A stretch of 64,000 nt of DNA from Thalassococcus profundi. Its GTDB lineage: Bacteria > Pseudomonadota > Alphaproteobacteria > Rhodobacterales > Rhodobacteraceae. The stretch is taken from the NCBI RefSeq assembly GCF_003344785.1, contig NZ_QPMK01000022.1, forward strand, positions 1 through 64,000. The letters are read 5' to 3'. A program made the translations under genes and the position numbers. Position 1 is the stretch's first letter. Each line of letters opens with the position of its first letter. The notes beneath the pieces are model-generated. The model was not told where the DNA came from, searched no databases, and saw nothing but the letters and a program-made list of their open reading frames with translations. Positions 52,286-59,860 of the stretch are shown one piece after another.

Positions 52286-53122
52286 TTATCCGCTGCACGT
52301 AAATTGACCACGGAACCCGGCTTCGTAGTCGGTTCCCGCGCTGACGATCAGATCGGTCAGGTCACCATCTGTCTCTGCGATGCGGGCCGACAGCGGGCCT
52401 TCAGAAAATGCATTTTCGCCCTGCGCATTCAGGCGCACCAGATCACCGCTGATCTTCATTGCGGCGGCAGACCCTTCGCCGGTTTCACCAGTCACCAGTA
52501 CAGCCGGACTGTCCGAGGTGTAAGCAAAGCGGCAATTTCCGCCATTCGGGAACACCGCAGCGATTTCGTCTTCCGTCAGAAACTCAGGATCGACCTTCGA
52601 CACGACCTCCGTTTGAAGCGCCTGTTGCGCATCCACAACCTGCGTCGGCGTTTCGCTTCGCGTGGCCGATGCTTCGCCGTTTGCTCCAATGTCAGCAATA
52701 AGGTAGCGCATTTCGGCGATTTCCTTGTCCTGCGCATAGATAATGTCGTCTGCGAGCCCCCGGACGCGCGGGTCGGTGATCTCGGCACGAGTCGACGTCA
52801 TGATGGCGATCGAATGGTGCGGGATCATGGCGCGCATGTAGGACCTGTCCTGCACCGTGAATTGCCCGCGTACCAGCCAGAGGCTCGCCGCGAAAAGGAC
52901 TATTGCGCCAACGAAAATCGCGACGTTGGCTTTGGTGTTCTGATACATGGACAACATGTACGCCAACATGATCACGGCCATGGTCGCCCCCATCAGGATG
53001 GCCATGTAAAGGCGTGTCTCCGAAAAGAAGATATGGCCCCAAAGATAGGTGTTCAGGTACATCAGAACGAACATGACCACGGTCGATGTTCCGATCATCA
53101 TAAAGAATCGTGAGTAGTGCAT
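52286..53122 (-). CDS. DUF305 membrane protein with periplasmic extension
   Basis: The 278-residue protein has three membrane helices at the N-terminus, a DUF305 segment (MRAMIPHHSIAIMTSTRAEI) with the His-His/Met pattern that binds metal, and a ~120-residue C-terminal domain with GNCRFAYTSDSP and FRGQFTCSG, whose two Cys may form a disulfide. DUF305 proteins are frequent in copper clusters. It precedes the glutaredoxin-MauE gene on the minus strand (12-bp gap). A CueR-like dyad lies upstream. Confidence 0.8.
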   Translation of the reverse strand: MHYSRFFMMIGTSTVVMFVLMYLNTYLWGHIFFSETRLYMAILMGATMAVIMLAYMLSMYQNTKANVAIFVGAIVLFAASLWLVRGQFTVQDRSYMRAMIPHHSIAIMTSTRAEITDPRVRGLADDIIYAQDKEIAEMRYLIADIGANGEASATRSETPTQVVDAQQALQTEVVSKVDPEFLTEDEIAAVFPNGGNCRFAYTSDSPAVLVTGETGEGSAAAMKISGDLVRLNAQGENAFSEGPLSARIAETDGDLTDLIVSAGTDYEAGFRGQFTCSG

Positions 53123-53153
53123 TTCCAGTCACCTCCTTGCAGTTCTCTGTAAA

Positions 53154-53184
53154 ACAACAACATTCCAGCGCTGGAGAGTTCCAA
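53154..53184 (-). promoter_or_regulatory. Putative CueR/MerR-type promoter of the DUF305 gene
   Basis: Minus strand: TTGGAA (53184-53179), 19-bp spacer with the 12-bp palindrome TCCAGCGCTGGA (53164-53175), and TGTTGT. The palindrome is identical to that upstream of petA. The -35 deviates from TTGACC and the -10 is weak, so it is less certain. Confidence 0.5.
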
Positions 53185-53301
53185 AAGCACGAATTTTCGT
53201 AGTTTCAAGGCAACAAAGGCGCGTCGTTTGCCCCGGTTCACGGCTTCTTTTCTTTGCCCCTGACGCGCACTGAATTTTCATGGGTCCGAGGAGATCGCGC
53301 C

Positions 53302-53883
53302 ATGCAGAATTTCACGAGACGAGAATTGATTTGTGCCGGAGCGATGGGTTGCTTTCTGCCCACAACTGCCTGGGCCCACAAAGTCAAATTGCCCGAACGG
53401 TTCGAACCACAATTGGTAAACACCCGTCGTGGTGACTGGGTTAAAGGCGATGTCCACGTCGTTCCCGACGATTTTTTCCTTTATTTCATGCTCGAGGACG
53501 GGATGGCGATCCGCTACGGGGTCGGGGTAGGGCGCAAAGGTTTGTACGAACCCGGAGAGTTCACGGTAGCGCGCAAGGCCAAATGGCCATGGTGGCGGCC
53601 AACGAACGCCATGATCCGGCGCGAGCCACGCAAATACGCAAAGTACAAGGATGGACTGAAAGGCGGGCCAAACAACCCGCTCGGGGCCCGCGCGCTCTAT
53701 CTCTACGATGCCGAGGGACGCGATACCTATCTTCGCATTCATGGAACGAACGCCCCGGAGACAATTGGGTCTGCCGTGTCGAATGGATGCGCGCGGTTGA
53801 CGAATGAACATGTGAAGGATCTGTACGAACGCGTTGAAATCGGCGCCCGCGTCTTCCTGTATCCCAAAGTGACAACGGCGTGA
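53302..53883 (+). CDS. L,D-transpeptidase (YkuD family), second copy
   Basis: The 193-residue protein has an RR signal peptide (FTRRELICAGAMGCFLPTTA) and a YkuD domain with YLRIHGT (His147) and catalytic Cys163 in VSNGCARL. GAGGAGATCGCGCC precedes the ATG at 53302. It is the first gene of a plus-strand run with a multicopper oxidase, DsbB and a third transpeptidase. Catalytic residues are intact. Confidence 0.88.
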   Translation: MQNFTRRELICAGAMGCFLPTTAWAHKVKLPERFEPQLVNTRRGDWVKGDVHVVPDDFFLYFMLEDGMAIRYGVGVGRKGLYEPGEFTVARKAKWPWWRPTNAMIRREPRKYAKYKDGLKGGPNNPLGARALYLYDAEGRDTYLRIHGTNAPETIGSAVSNGCARLTNEHVKDLYERVEIGARVFLYPKVTTA

Positions 53884-53966
53884 GGAGTGTTCTGTCGCCT
53901 TGAAGTTCCTCTTCCGGAAATGGCACAAGTGCGGCAGTTGGCGAAAGCCAGTCTATCATTCATGAG

Positions 53967-55271
53967 GTGACGGAATTGTCTTTGAGCCGGAGGTCTTTCC
54001 TTGGCGGGATGACCGTTGCGCTGACTGGTACCCGCTTGCCAGCAGCGACACACGAGTTGATCCTCGCGCCCCAATCGATCAAGGCGCACCTTGCTGGGTA
54101 CGACGTGTCGATGTTGGGCTTCAACGGTGGTCTGCCGGGCCCAGAAGTCAGAATGCGACAAGGACAAACCGCCCGCATTACCCTCGATAACCGATTGGAG
54201 GAGGGCGCTCTCGTTCACTGGCATGGGTTGCGGGTTCCAAATCGGATGGATGGTGTCAACGTCCTCACTCAGGATGTGGTCATTCCGGGCGACTCGTATC
54301 GTTATCAATTCGGCGTCCCGGATGCCGGCACGTATTGGTATCACTCGCATTACCTGTCTTACGATCAGGTCAGCCGCGGTCTTTTCGGCGCCTTCATCGT
54401 CGAGGAGCAAAATGCGCCGGCTGTCGACCATGACATCGTTGTTCAGTTCTTCGATGTCTTGTTGGATCAGTCCGGACAGTACGACGAAGGGTTCAACCCG
54501 GCTCATTTCGCGACCGAGGGCCGTATCGGCAATACGGTCACGGCGCTTGTTTCCAATGGAACCAGCAAGAATGTGAGACAAGGCGACCGCCTGCGCTTGC
54601 GCCTGATAAATCCCTCTATCGACAGGGTTTACCGTGTCGGGCTGGACGGTCTGGCAGGCAAGATCGTTGCACTGGATGGTATGCCCCTGGCGCAGCCACA
54701 GACACTCGAACCCATCCTCCTAGCTCCGGGGCAAAGATGCGATGTGATTGGTGATGCGACCGGGCCTATTAGATTTGACGACAGCTTTGGAGAGCGGACG
54801 TTGAGCCTTGGCGAAATCGCTGTTTCCGGCTCTCGTGAGCCTGCGAAAGCGCCCATCACCGCGTTGCCCGCCAACCGAATGCCCGCCCCGCAAGACCCCG
54901 GCCAAACCGCGGAGCTGGTGCTTCAGGGAGGTGCGGGAAGCGCGTCCCACAACGGCACAGGGACGTGGGCGCTCAATGACGTATCGGGCCTGCCTCGAAC
55001 CCCTTTCCTATCCGTCGCGCAGGAGACGACCGCGCGCATTTCGATCCGCAACGAAACCGGGTTTCCACACGTCATGCATCTGCATGGCCACCATTTCTGG
55101 GAACTCGATGCGGCGGGGAAAGCCGGTCCATACCGGGACTCGACCTATCTGGATATCGGCGGGACGCGGGATATTCTCGTCGTCCTGGACAATCCGGGAT
55201 CGTGGATGCTGCATTGCCACATGTTGAGCCACCAAGCCGACGGTATGGCAACGTGGATCAGAGTCGGCTGA
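53967..55271 (+). CDS. Multicopper oxidase, TAT-exported, second copy
   Basis: The 434-residue protein has a twin-arginine signal (LSRRSFLGGMTVALTGTRLP) and the four copper motifs LVHWHGLRV, YWYHSHYLS, MHLHGHHFWEL and MLHCHMLSHQADGM. It is clearly diverged from the copy at 45564, so it may have another substrate or copper sensitivity. The start codon is GTG at 53967. It follows the second transpeptidase and precedes dsbB. Confidence 0.9.
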   Translation: MTELSLSRRSFLGGMTVALTGTRLPAATHELILAPQSIKAHLAGYDVSMLGFNGGLPGPEVRMRQGQTARITLDNRLEEGALVHWHGLRVPNRMDGVNVLTQDVVIPGDSYRYQFGVPDAGTYWYHSHYLSYDQVSRGLFGAFIVEEQNAPAVDHDIVVQFFDVLLDQSGQYDEGFNPAHFATEGRIGNTVTALVSNGTSKNVRQGDRLRLRLINPSIDRVYRVGLDGLAGKIVALDGMPLAQPQTLEPILLAPGQRCDVIGDATGPIRFDDSFGERTLSLGEIAVSGSREPAKAPITALPANRMPAPQDPGQTAELVLQGGAGSASHNGTGTWALNDVSGLPRTPFLSVAQETTARISIRNETGFPHVMHLHGHHFWELDAAGKAGPYRDSTYLDIGGTRDILVVLDNPGSWMLHCHMLSHQADGMATWIRVG

Positions 55272-55384
55272 GGGTCGAGCCGGATACATACTGTTACAAA
55301 TCTCTGAATGATAACAGGCCTTTCGCCGTCTACGTAACCTGACAAGCGAGAAACAGGTCCATCGACTGCCAATGGGAGCGTTCA

Positions 55385-55897
55385 TTGACCCTGACACCAA
55401 AATCTCTGGGTATGCTTGCGGCGGCAGGATCAGCTGCCTTGCTGCTTGGGGCCCTCGTTTTCCAGGCTCTTGGCTACGCGCCGTGCGCAATGTGCATCTG
55501 GCAACGCTACCCACACGCAATCGCCATTGGAATGGGCGCTATGTTGCTCTTTGCTCTGCCGATCCTGCCAATCCTGATAATCGGTGCCCTGTCGGCACTC
55601 AGCACATCCGCGTTGGGAGTGTTTCATACCGGTGTCGAGCGCGGCTGGTGGGAGGGACCGACTTCTTGCACGGGATCCGGCCTCGATGTTTCCCAAATGT
55701 CGGTATCGGAATTGCTGCCCTCTGCCAGTTCAAATGCGTCCAATCTTGTTCTGTGCAGTGAGGTTGTCTGGGAATTTCTGACGTTGTCCATGGCGAGTTG
55801 GAACGCGATCCTAAGCGGTGTCCTTGCTTGCCTCTGGTTGGTCGCGATCGCAAGACATCAAAAGGTTCGGTGGCATGGGGTCGCGGACGTTTCTTGA
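55385..55897 (+). CDS. dsbB: Disulfide bond formation protein DsbB
   Basis: The 170-residue four-helix membrane protein has CAMCIWQR (Cys34, Cys37) and a second periplasmic Cys pair in SCTGSG and VLCSEV. DsbB re-oxidises DsbA by passing electrons to quinone. The start codon is TTG. It lies between the second multicopper oxidase and the third transpeptidase, and would complement the DsbA- and ScsB-like proteins of the island. Confidence 0.88.
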   Translation: MTLTPKSLGMLAAAGSAALLLGALVFQALGYAPCAMCIWQRYPHAIAIGMGAMLLFALPILPILIIGALSALSTSALGVFHTGVERGWWEGPTSCTGSGLDVSQMSVSELLPSASSNASNLVLCSEVVWEFLTLSMASWNAILSGVLACLWLVAIARHQKVRWHGVADVS

Positions 55898-55939
55898 ATC
55901 GTCCCGCATTCATCGAAAACAAACAAAGGGCTTCGCTTC

Positions 55940-56605
55940 ATGGTTACAAGACGACACTTCCTTGCACTTTCCGGCTCGCTGTTTTCAGCTTCTCTGAGTT
56001 CGCCAGCATTCGCTAAGACCTGGCCGTCAACAGCCGAAAAAGCAGCTTGGGATGCGCAGATCACGCCCGCCAACTATGACCCGGCAACAACCAACCCATG
56101 GGGGCTGCATCCCAGGCTGCTGCCGCAACGCGTTTTGGCGAATGACGGTTTGCGCCCGGGTGACATTCACGTCGATGCGATCGCGCGCTATCTGTACCAT
56201 ATCGAGGAAGGTGGCACCGCGATGCGATACGGGGTGGCGATTGCCAAGGGCGATCTCTATGAACCCGGCACCTATACGATCCGCCGAAAGGTCGAATGGC
56301 CGCACTGGACGCCAACGCAGTCAATGATCGAACGCGATCCGGAGGCTTACGAGCGGTTTGCCGACGGTATGGAGCCCGGCCCCAACAATGCCTTGGGCAG
56401 CAGGGCTTTGTATCTATTCGTCGGAGATCGGGATACGTACCTTCGAATTCACGGAACGCCGAGCCCTCGCAGCATTGGCGGCCGGGCCAGTTCGGGATGC
56501 GTGCGCATGGTGATGGCCCACATCAATGATCTCTATCCGAATGTCGCTGTCGGATCGACGGCGTTCCTTTACTCGGCCGAAGACAGCGTTACCGCTCGAA
56601 GCTAA
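55940..56605 (+). CDS. L,D-transpeptidase (YkuD family), third copy
   Basis: The 221-residue protein has a signal peptide with TRRHFLALSGSLF, and a YkuD domain with YLRIHGT (His171) and catalytic Cys187 in ASSGCVRM. It is longer than the other two copies at the N-terminus. Three copies with intact active sites in 14 kb is unusual. Its start is 43 bp after dsbB. Confidence 0.88.
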   Translation: MVTRRHFLALSGSLFSASLSSPAFAKTWPSTAEKAAWDAQITPANYDPATTNPWGLHPRLLPQRVLANDGLRPGDIHVDAIARYLYHIEEGGTAMRYGVAIAKGDLYEPGTYTIRRKVEWPHWTPTQSMIERDPEAYERFADGMEPGPNNALGSRALYLFVGDRDTYLRIHGTPSPRSIGGRASSGCVRMVMAHINDLYPNVAVGSTAFLYSAEDSVTARS

Positions 56606-56681
56606 CCTATTGCATCTTTGGCTCACACGCCGAGGACTGCGTCGTGCAGGGACATCTTCCAATGAATTGTTGGACGAACAC

Positions 56682-57329
56682 TCACGGCTGTGTCGCAAGT
56701 GAACTTTCGAACTGTGCGATCGCTACGGATTTATCGTCCTCATCGTTCTCGAACAGCTTTGTGGTTCGCACGCCCGGCAACTTGCCAAAATCCGCCATCA
56801 GGCGCTTTGGAAAAAATGTGCGTCCGATGGATTCAAATCCTGGTAATTGTCTGAGTACCGCGGAGGTACTGGCACTACAAAAACCGGAAGCGGCTGGGCC
56901 GCTGGCAATTGCAAGCCGCAAGGCCTGCTCCGCGACTTCGGGGGACACATCGATCTCTTGCATGACGACGTGGTAGGTCTCCCGTGCATGAGCCCGTGCG
57001 TAAAAATCGGCCACTTGTGGAGTAATGCCATAAAGCACATCTCCCCGTTCCGGTACCGCGCTCAGCCGGACCGTTCCTGCCGGATCGAAGATAACGCGCT
57101 GCGACCCATTGATCATGACGCTGCTATGCGCACCCGCCCCGGATCTGTTGCTGATCATGGTGTACAGCGTCAGCGCAGCCGGTCCGTCGTGACGGTAGGA
57201 TGCACTACTGATGACTTCGGCTGAAGCATCAGGGCGCATGTCGTTTCCTGCGCCGCACCCCGCCAAAATTACCAAGGTTAGAACTGAGAAAATGCGGTTC
57301 AAAAAGAGCACCCTGCAGCCTCCTGCCAT
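56682..57329 (-). CDS. Lipoprotein with possible permuted papain-like domain
   Basis: The 215-residue protein has a lipobox (TLVILAGCGAG, Cys acylated) and a domain with AHSSVMING (His) and GFCSASTSAVLRQLPGF (Cys) late in the chain. Histidine before cysteine is the order of circularly permuted NlpC/P60-like and DUF4105-type hydrolases, but similarity is weak. It faces the plus-strand genes. Being a lipoprotein, it requires Lgt, a copy of which lies downstream. Function unknown. Confidence 0.6.
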   Translation of the reverse strand: MAGGCRVLFLNRIFSVLTLVILAGCGAGNDMRPDASAEVISSASYRHDGPAALTLYTMISNRSGAGAHSSVMINGSQRVIFDPAGTVRLSAVPERGDVLYGITPQVADFYARAHARETYHVVMQEIDVSPEVAEQALRLAIASGPAASGFCSASTSAVLRQLPGFESIGRTFFPKRLMADFGKLPGVRTTKLFENDEDDKSVAIAQFESSLATQP

Positions 57330-57636
57330 GGGCTGAATAATTGAATTTTCGGGATATTCAGGTCCTCTACCACTCTCGACACCAACTCTTCCGGATTTCA
57401 CGTCCACCGAAACACGGGTTCGGTGTCGGTTGGTACGCGACTCCTCGACAGGTTTTTCTCTGGATATCGCAAGTCTCAGATTAAGAGGAGCGTTCGCCCC
57501 GAATTGATTTGTCGCAATTTGTAACAGACCCCGCCTTTGTGACCTCGCGATACAAAACACCGGCTCGCGTGGCATTCCGCATCTGCAGGTGCATCCCATA
57601 TGGTGGCTATCGTAACACTGACACGAGGTGATCGAC
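57330..57636. other. Intergenic stretch between divergent lipoprotein and EF-hand genes
   Basis: No gene is supported here. The segment is moderately AT-rich near 57330-57480 and should hold the promoters of both divergent genes. No CueR-type dyad with a TTGACC box was found. Confidence 0.4.
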
Positions 57637-58230
57637 ATGAAACGCAATACTCTACTCGCTGCAATGACTCTGGCTGCAACCGCCTTTGGTGGCGTCGCCT
57701 TGGCGGATGCCAACCATGGGCACAGTGGTCAACCTGGTGCCCAAAGTGGGGCAGGCATGATGCAGAACGGTGGTCCGGGCATGATGGGGAACATGGGCGG
57801 AATGATGGACATGATGCAGCGCATGCACGGAAACATGATGGGCGCAGGCATGGGCAGTGGTATGATGGGCGCAGGCATGGCTGGCGGCATGATGCAAATG
57901 TTCGACACCGATGGAGACGGCACAACGACGCCGGAAGAAATGCGCACGCAGCTGCAGGCCAAGCTTTCCGAGTTTGACAGCGACGGGGATGGAAACCTCT
58001 CGATTACCGAGTTTGAAGCTCTCCACAGCGCGATGATCCGCGAAATGATGGTGGATCGTTTTCAACACCTCGATGCCGATGGCGACGGCGCGGTGACGCC
58101 GGAAGAGATGGCCGCTCCGGCCGATAGGATGGAGCGGATGCAGATGATGCGGTCGAACATGGCAGATGCGCCTGCGCGGCCGGGCAACGGTCAGGGCATG
58201 GGCAACGGCTCCATGATGCAGGACAACTGA
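57637..58230 (+). CDS. Periplasmic EF-hand protein with methionine-rich region
   Basis: The 197-residue protein has a signal peptide, a Met/Gly-rich region (residues 41-88, many MM and MxxM) and three EF-hand loops: DTDGDGTTTPEE (90-101), DSDGDGNLSITE (114-125) and DADGDGAVTPEE (146-157). EF-hands bind calcium; Met clusters bind Cu(I) or Ag(I). The combination suggests a copper-sequestering periplasmic protein. GAGGTG precedes the ATG at 57637. A strong hairpin follows the stop. Confidence 0.8.
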   Translation: MKRNTLLAAMTLAATAFGGVALADANHGHSGQPGAQSGAGMMQNGGPGMMGNMGGMMDMMQRMHGNMMGAGMGSGMMGAGMAGGMMQMFDTDGDGTTTPEEMRTQLQAKLSEFDSDGDGNLSITEFEALHSAMIREMMVDRFQHLDADGDGAVTPEEMAAPADRMERMQMMRSNMADAPARPGNGQGMGNGSMMQDN

Positions 58231-58234
58231 GCCA

Positions 58235-58262
58235 ACGGGTGCCGGTTTTTTCCGGCACCCGT
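58235..58262 (+). terminator. Hairpin after the EF-hand gene
   Basis: ACGGGTGCCGG and CCGGCACCCGT form a perfect 11-bp stem with a loop of six T. It lies 5 bp after the EF-hand stop codon. No T run follows, so termination may be incomplete or rely on the stem. Confidence 0.6.
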
Positions 58263-58369
58263 CCTCAAAACGCCAAAACCGTTCTCGGCCGGGACATTGA
58301 ACCGAACCGCGACCTGAACCGTTTAGCCTCGTTATGCCAAAAAATAGAGACACGGAAAGGAAAATTCCC

Positions 58370-58756
58370 ATGGCCTATACCTATGATCGCGTCCTGAAAG
58401 ACACCAATATCGATGACGCAGAGATGCGTGTTCGGGATGCTTTGGCAGACAAGGGCTTCGGCGTTCTGACTGAGATTGACGTCAAAGCGACGATGAAAAA
58501 GAAACTTGATGCGGACATGCCGCCTTACCGCATTCTCGGGGCCTGTAATCCGGGCATGGCGCACAAAGCCATCGAGATCGAGCCTCGCATCGGTGCGATG
58601 CTTCCCTGCAATGTCATCCTGCGGCAAGTGGACGGCGACACCGAGGTCAGCGCGGTCGATCCTGTCGCTTCGATGCAGGCGGTGCAGAACCAAGACCTGG
58701 ACGCGGTCGCCGGCGAAGTCCGCGATCTACTCCGGGACGCCCTCGACGCCGCGTGA
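58370..58756 (+). CDS. DUF302 protein
   Basis: The 128-residue protein matches DUF302: YDRVLKDTNIDDAEMRVRDA, GFGVLTEIDVKATMKKKL, PYRILGACNPGMAHKAIEIE and MLPCNVILRQ. DUF302 is a small soluble domain of unknown function often near copper genes, with one conserved Cys-x-x-x-M-type site (ACNPGM). The ATG at 58370 has GAAAGGAAAATTCCC before it. Confidence 0.85.
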   Translation: MAYTYDRVLKDTNIDDAEMRVRDALADKGFGVLTEIDVKATMKKKLDADMPPYRILGACNPGMAHKAIEIEPRIGAMLPCNVILRQVDGDTEVSAVDPVASMQAVQNQDLDAVAGEVRDLLRDALDAA

Positions 58757-58861
58757 TGGCGGGATGGGCGTTGGATGCCCTGTCGCAGATCGAGCGCCTT
58801 TAGCGGTGCTCGATCAATGCCATCTAATCCCCACGTAAATTCCTGATGAGGAACTCACCCA

Positions 58862-59782
58862 GTGCTGCCAGCGGGATTGCCATTTCCGGATATTGGAACC
58901 GACCTCATCTCCTTCGACATCGGGGGGGTCACATTCGCACTCCGCTGGTACGCGCTAGCCTATATCTTCGGTATCCTGATTGGCTGGCGCATTTGTTTGA
59001 GTGCGATAAGCCGTCCCGCGCTCTGGACATCAGTTGGACCGCCGCTTGACCGGACGCAGATCGAAGATCTTCTGACGTGGATCATCATCGGCGTGATTGC
59101 TGGTGGTCGCCTGGGCTTTGTACTGTTCTACCAGCCCGCATATTATCTCGCCAATCCCTTGGAAATTCTGATGGTCTGGCAAGGCGGCATGTCTTTCCAC
59201 GGGGGGTTCGCGGGAGTTGTCATCGCGGCCTTGCTGTTCTGCCTTAGACAGAACGCGTCATTGCTCAGCACTGGCGACTTGCTGGCTTTGGCAACACCAC
59301 CAGGCTTGTTTCTTGGAAGGCTGGCGAACTTCACCAACAATGAGTTGTGGGGGCGTCCAACGGACGTTCCCTGGGCGGTGATCTTTCCCGGCGAAGTCGC
59401 GCAGGCCTGCCCAGGGGTTAGCGGCCTCTGCGCCCGACACCCGTCCCAGCTGTACGAGGCGGTATTGGAGGGGCTCATTCTTGGAATACTGCTCATTTAT
59501 CTCGCTTGGGGCCGGGGCTGGCTGAAAATGCCCGGTGCCTTGGCTGGCGTGTTTCTGACCGGCTATGGTCTTGCCCGGAATTTCGTCGAGATGTTCCGGC
59601 AACCGGACCAACAGTTTGTGACGGCGGACAACCCGATTGGCCATGCGCTCCATTTTGGTGAGTGGGGTTTGACGATGGGCCAGTTGCTCTCCATGCCGAT
59701 GGTGTTGGTCGGGCTGGCGTTGATCGTGCTCGCCCGACAGGAACGGGGCCGGACAGCGCCACCCCGCAGAGCTGCAATGTAA
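58862..59782 (+). CDS. lgt: Prolipoprotein diacylglyceryl transferase Lgt
   Basis: The 306-residue polytopic membrane protein has the Lgt signatures [26 protein letters not shown] and [11 protein letters not shown]. Lgt transfers diacylglycerol to the lipobox cysteine of prolipoproteins. Essential in most proteobacteria, so this is probably an additional copy. The start codon is GTG at 58862. It directly precedes the second copper ATPase; the copper promoter of that gene begins 18 bp after the lgt stop. Confidence 0.92.
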   Translation: MLPAGLPFPDIGTDLISFDIGGVTFALRWYALAYIFGILIGWRICLSAISRPALWTSVGPPLDRTQIEDLLTWIIIGVIAGGRLGFVLFYQPAYYLANPLEILMVWQGGMSFHGGFAGVVIAALLFCLRQNASLLSTGDLLALATPPGLFLGRLANFTNNELWGRPTDVPWAVIFPGEVAQACPGVSGLCARHPSQLYEAVLEGLILGILLIYLAWGRGWLKMPGALAGVFLTGYGLARNFVEMFRQPDQQFVTADNPIGHALHFGEWGLTMGQLLSMPMVLVGLALIVLARQERGRTAPPRRAAM

Positions 59783-59800
59783 TCACCATACTGATCTCTC

Positions 59801-59831
59801 TTGACCCTCCTGTGGATGGAAGCCCTAGGCA
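59801..59831 (+). promoter_or_regulatory. CueR/MerR-type promoter of the second copper ATPase
   Basis: TTGACC (59801-59806), 19-bp spacer CTCCTGTGGATGGAAGCCC with an imperfect dyad, and TAGGCA (59826-59831). The spacing and -35 are identical to the copA promoter. Transcription should start near 59838, consistent with the ATG at 59861. Confidence 0.75.
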
Positions 59832-59860
59832 AGAGAAGCATTCTCGGAAAGGACCGCAAA

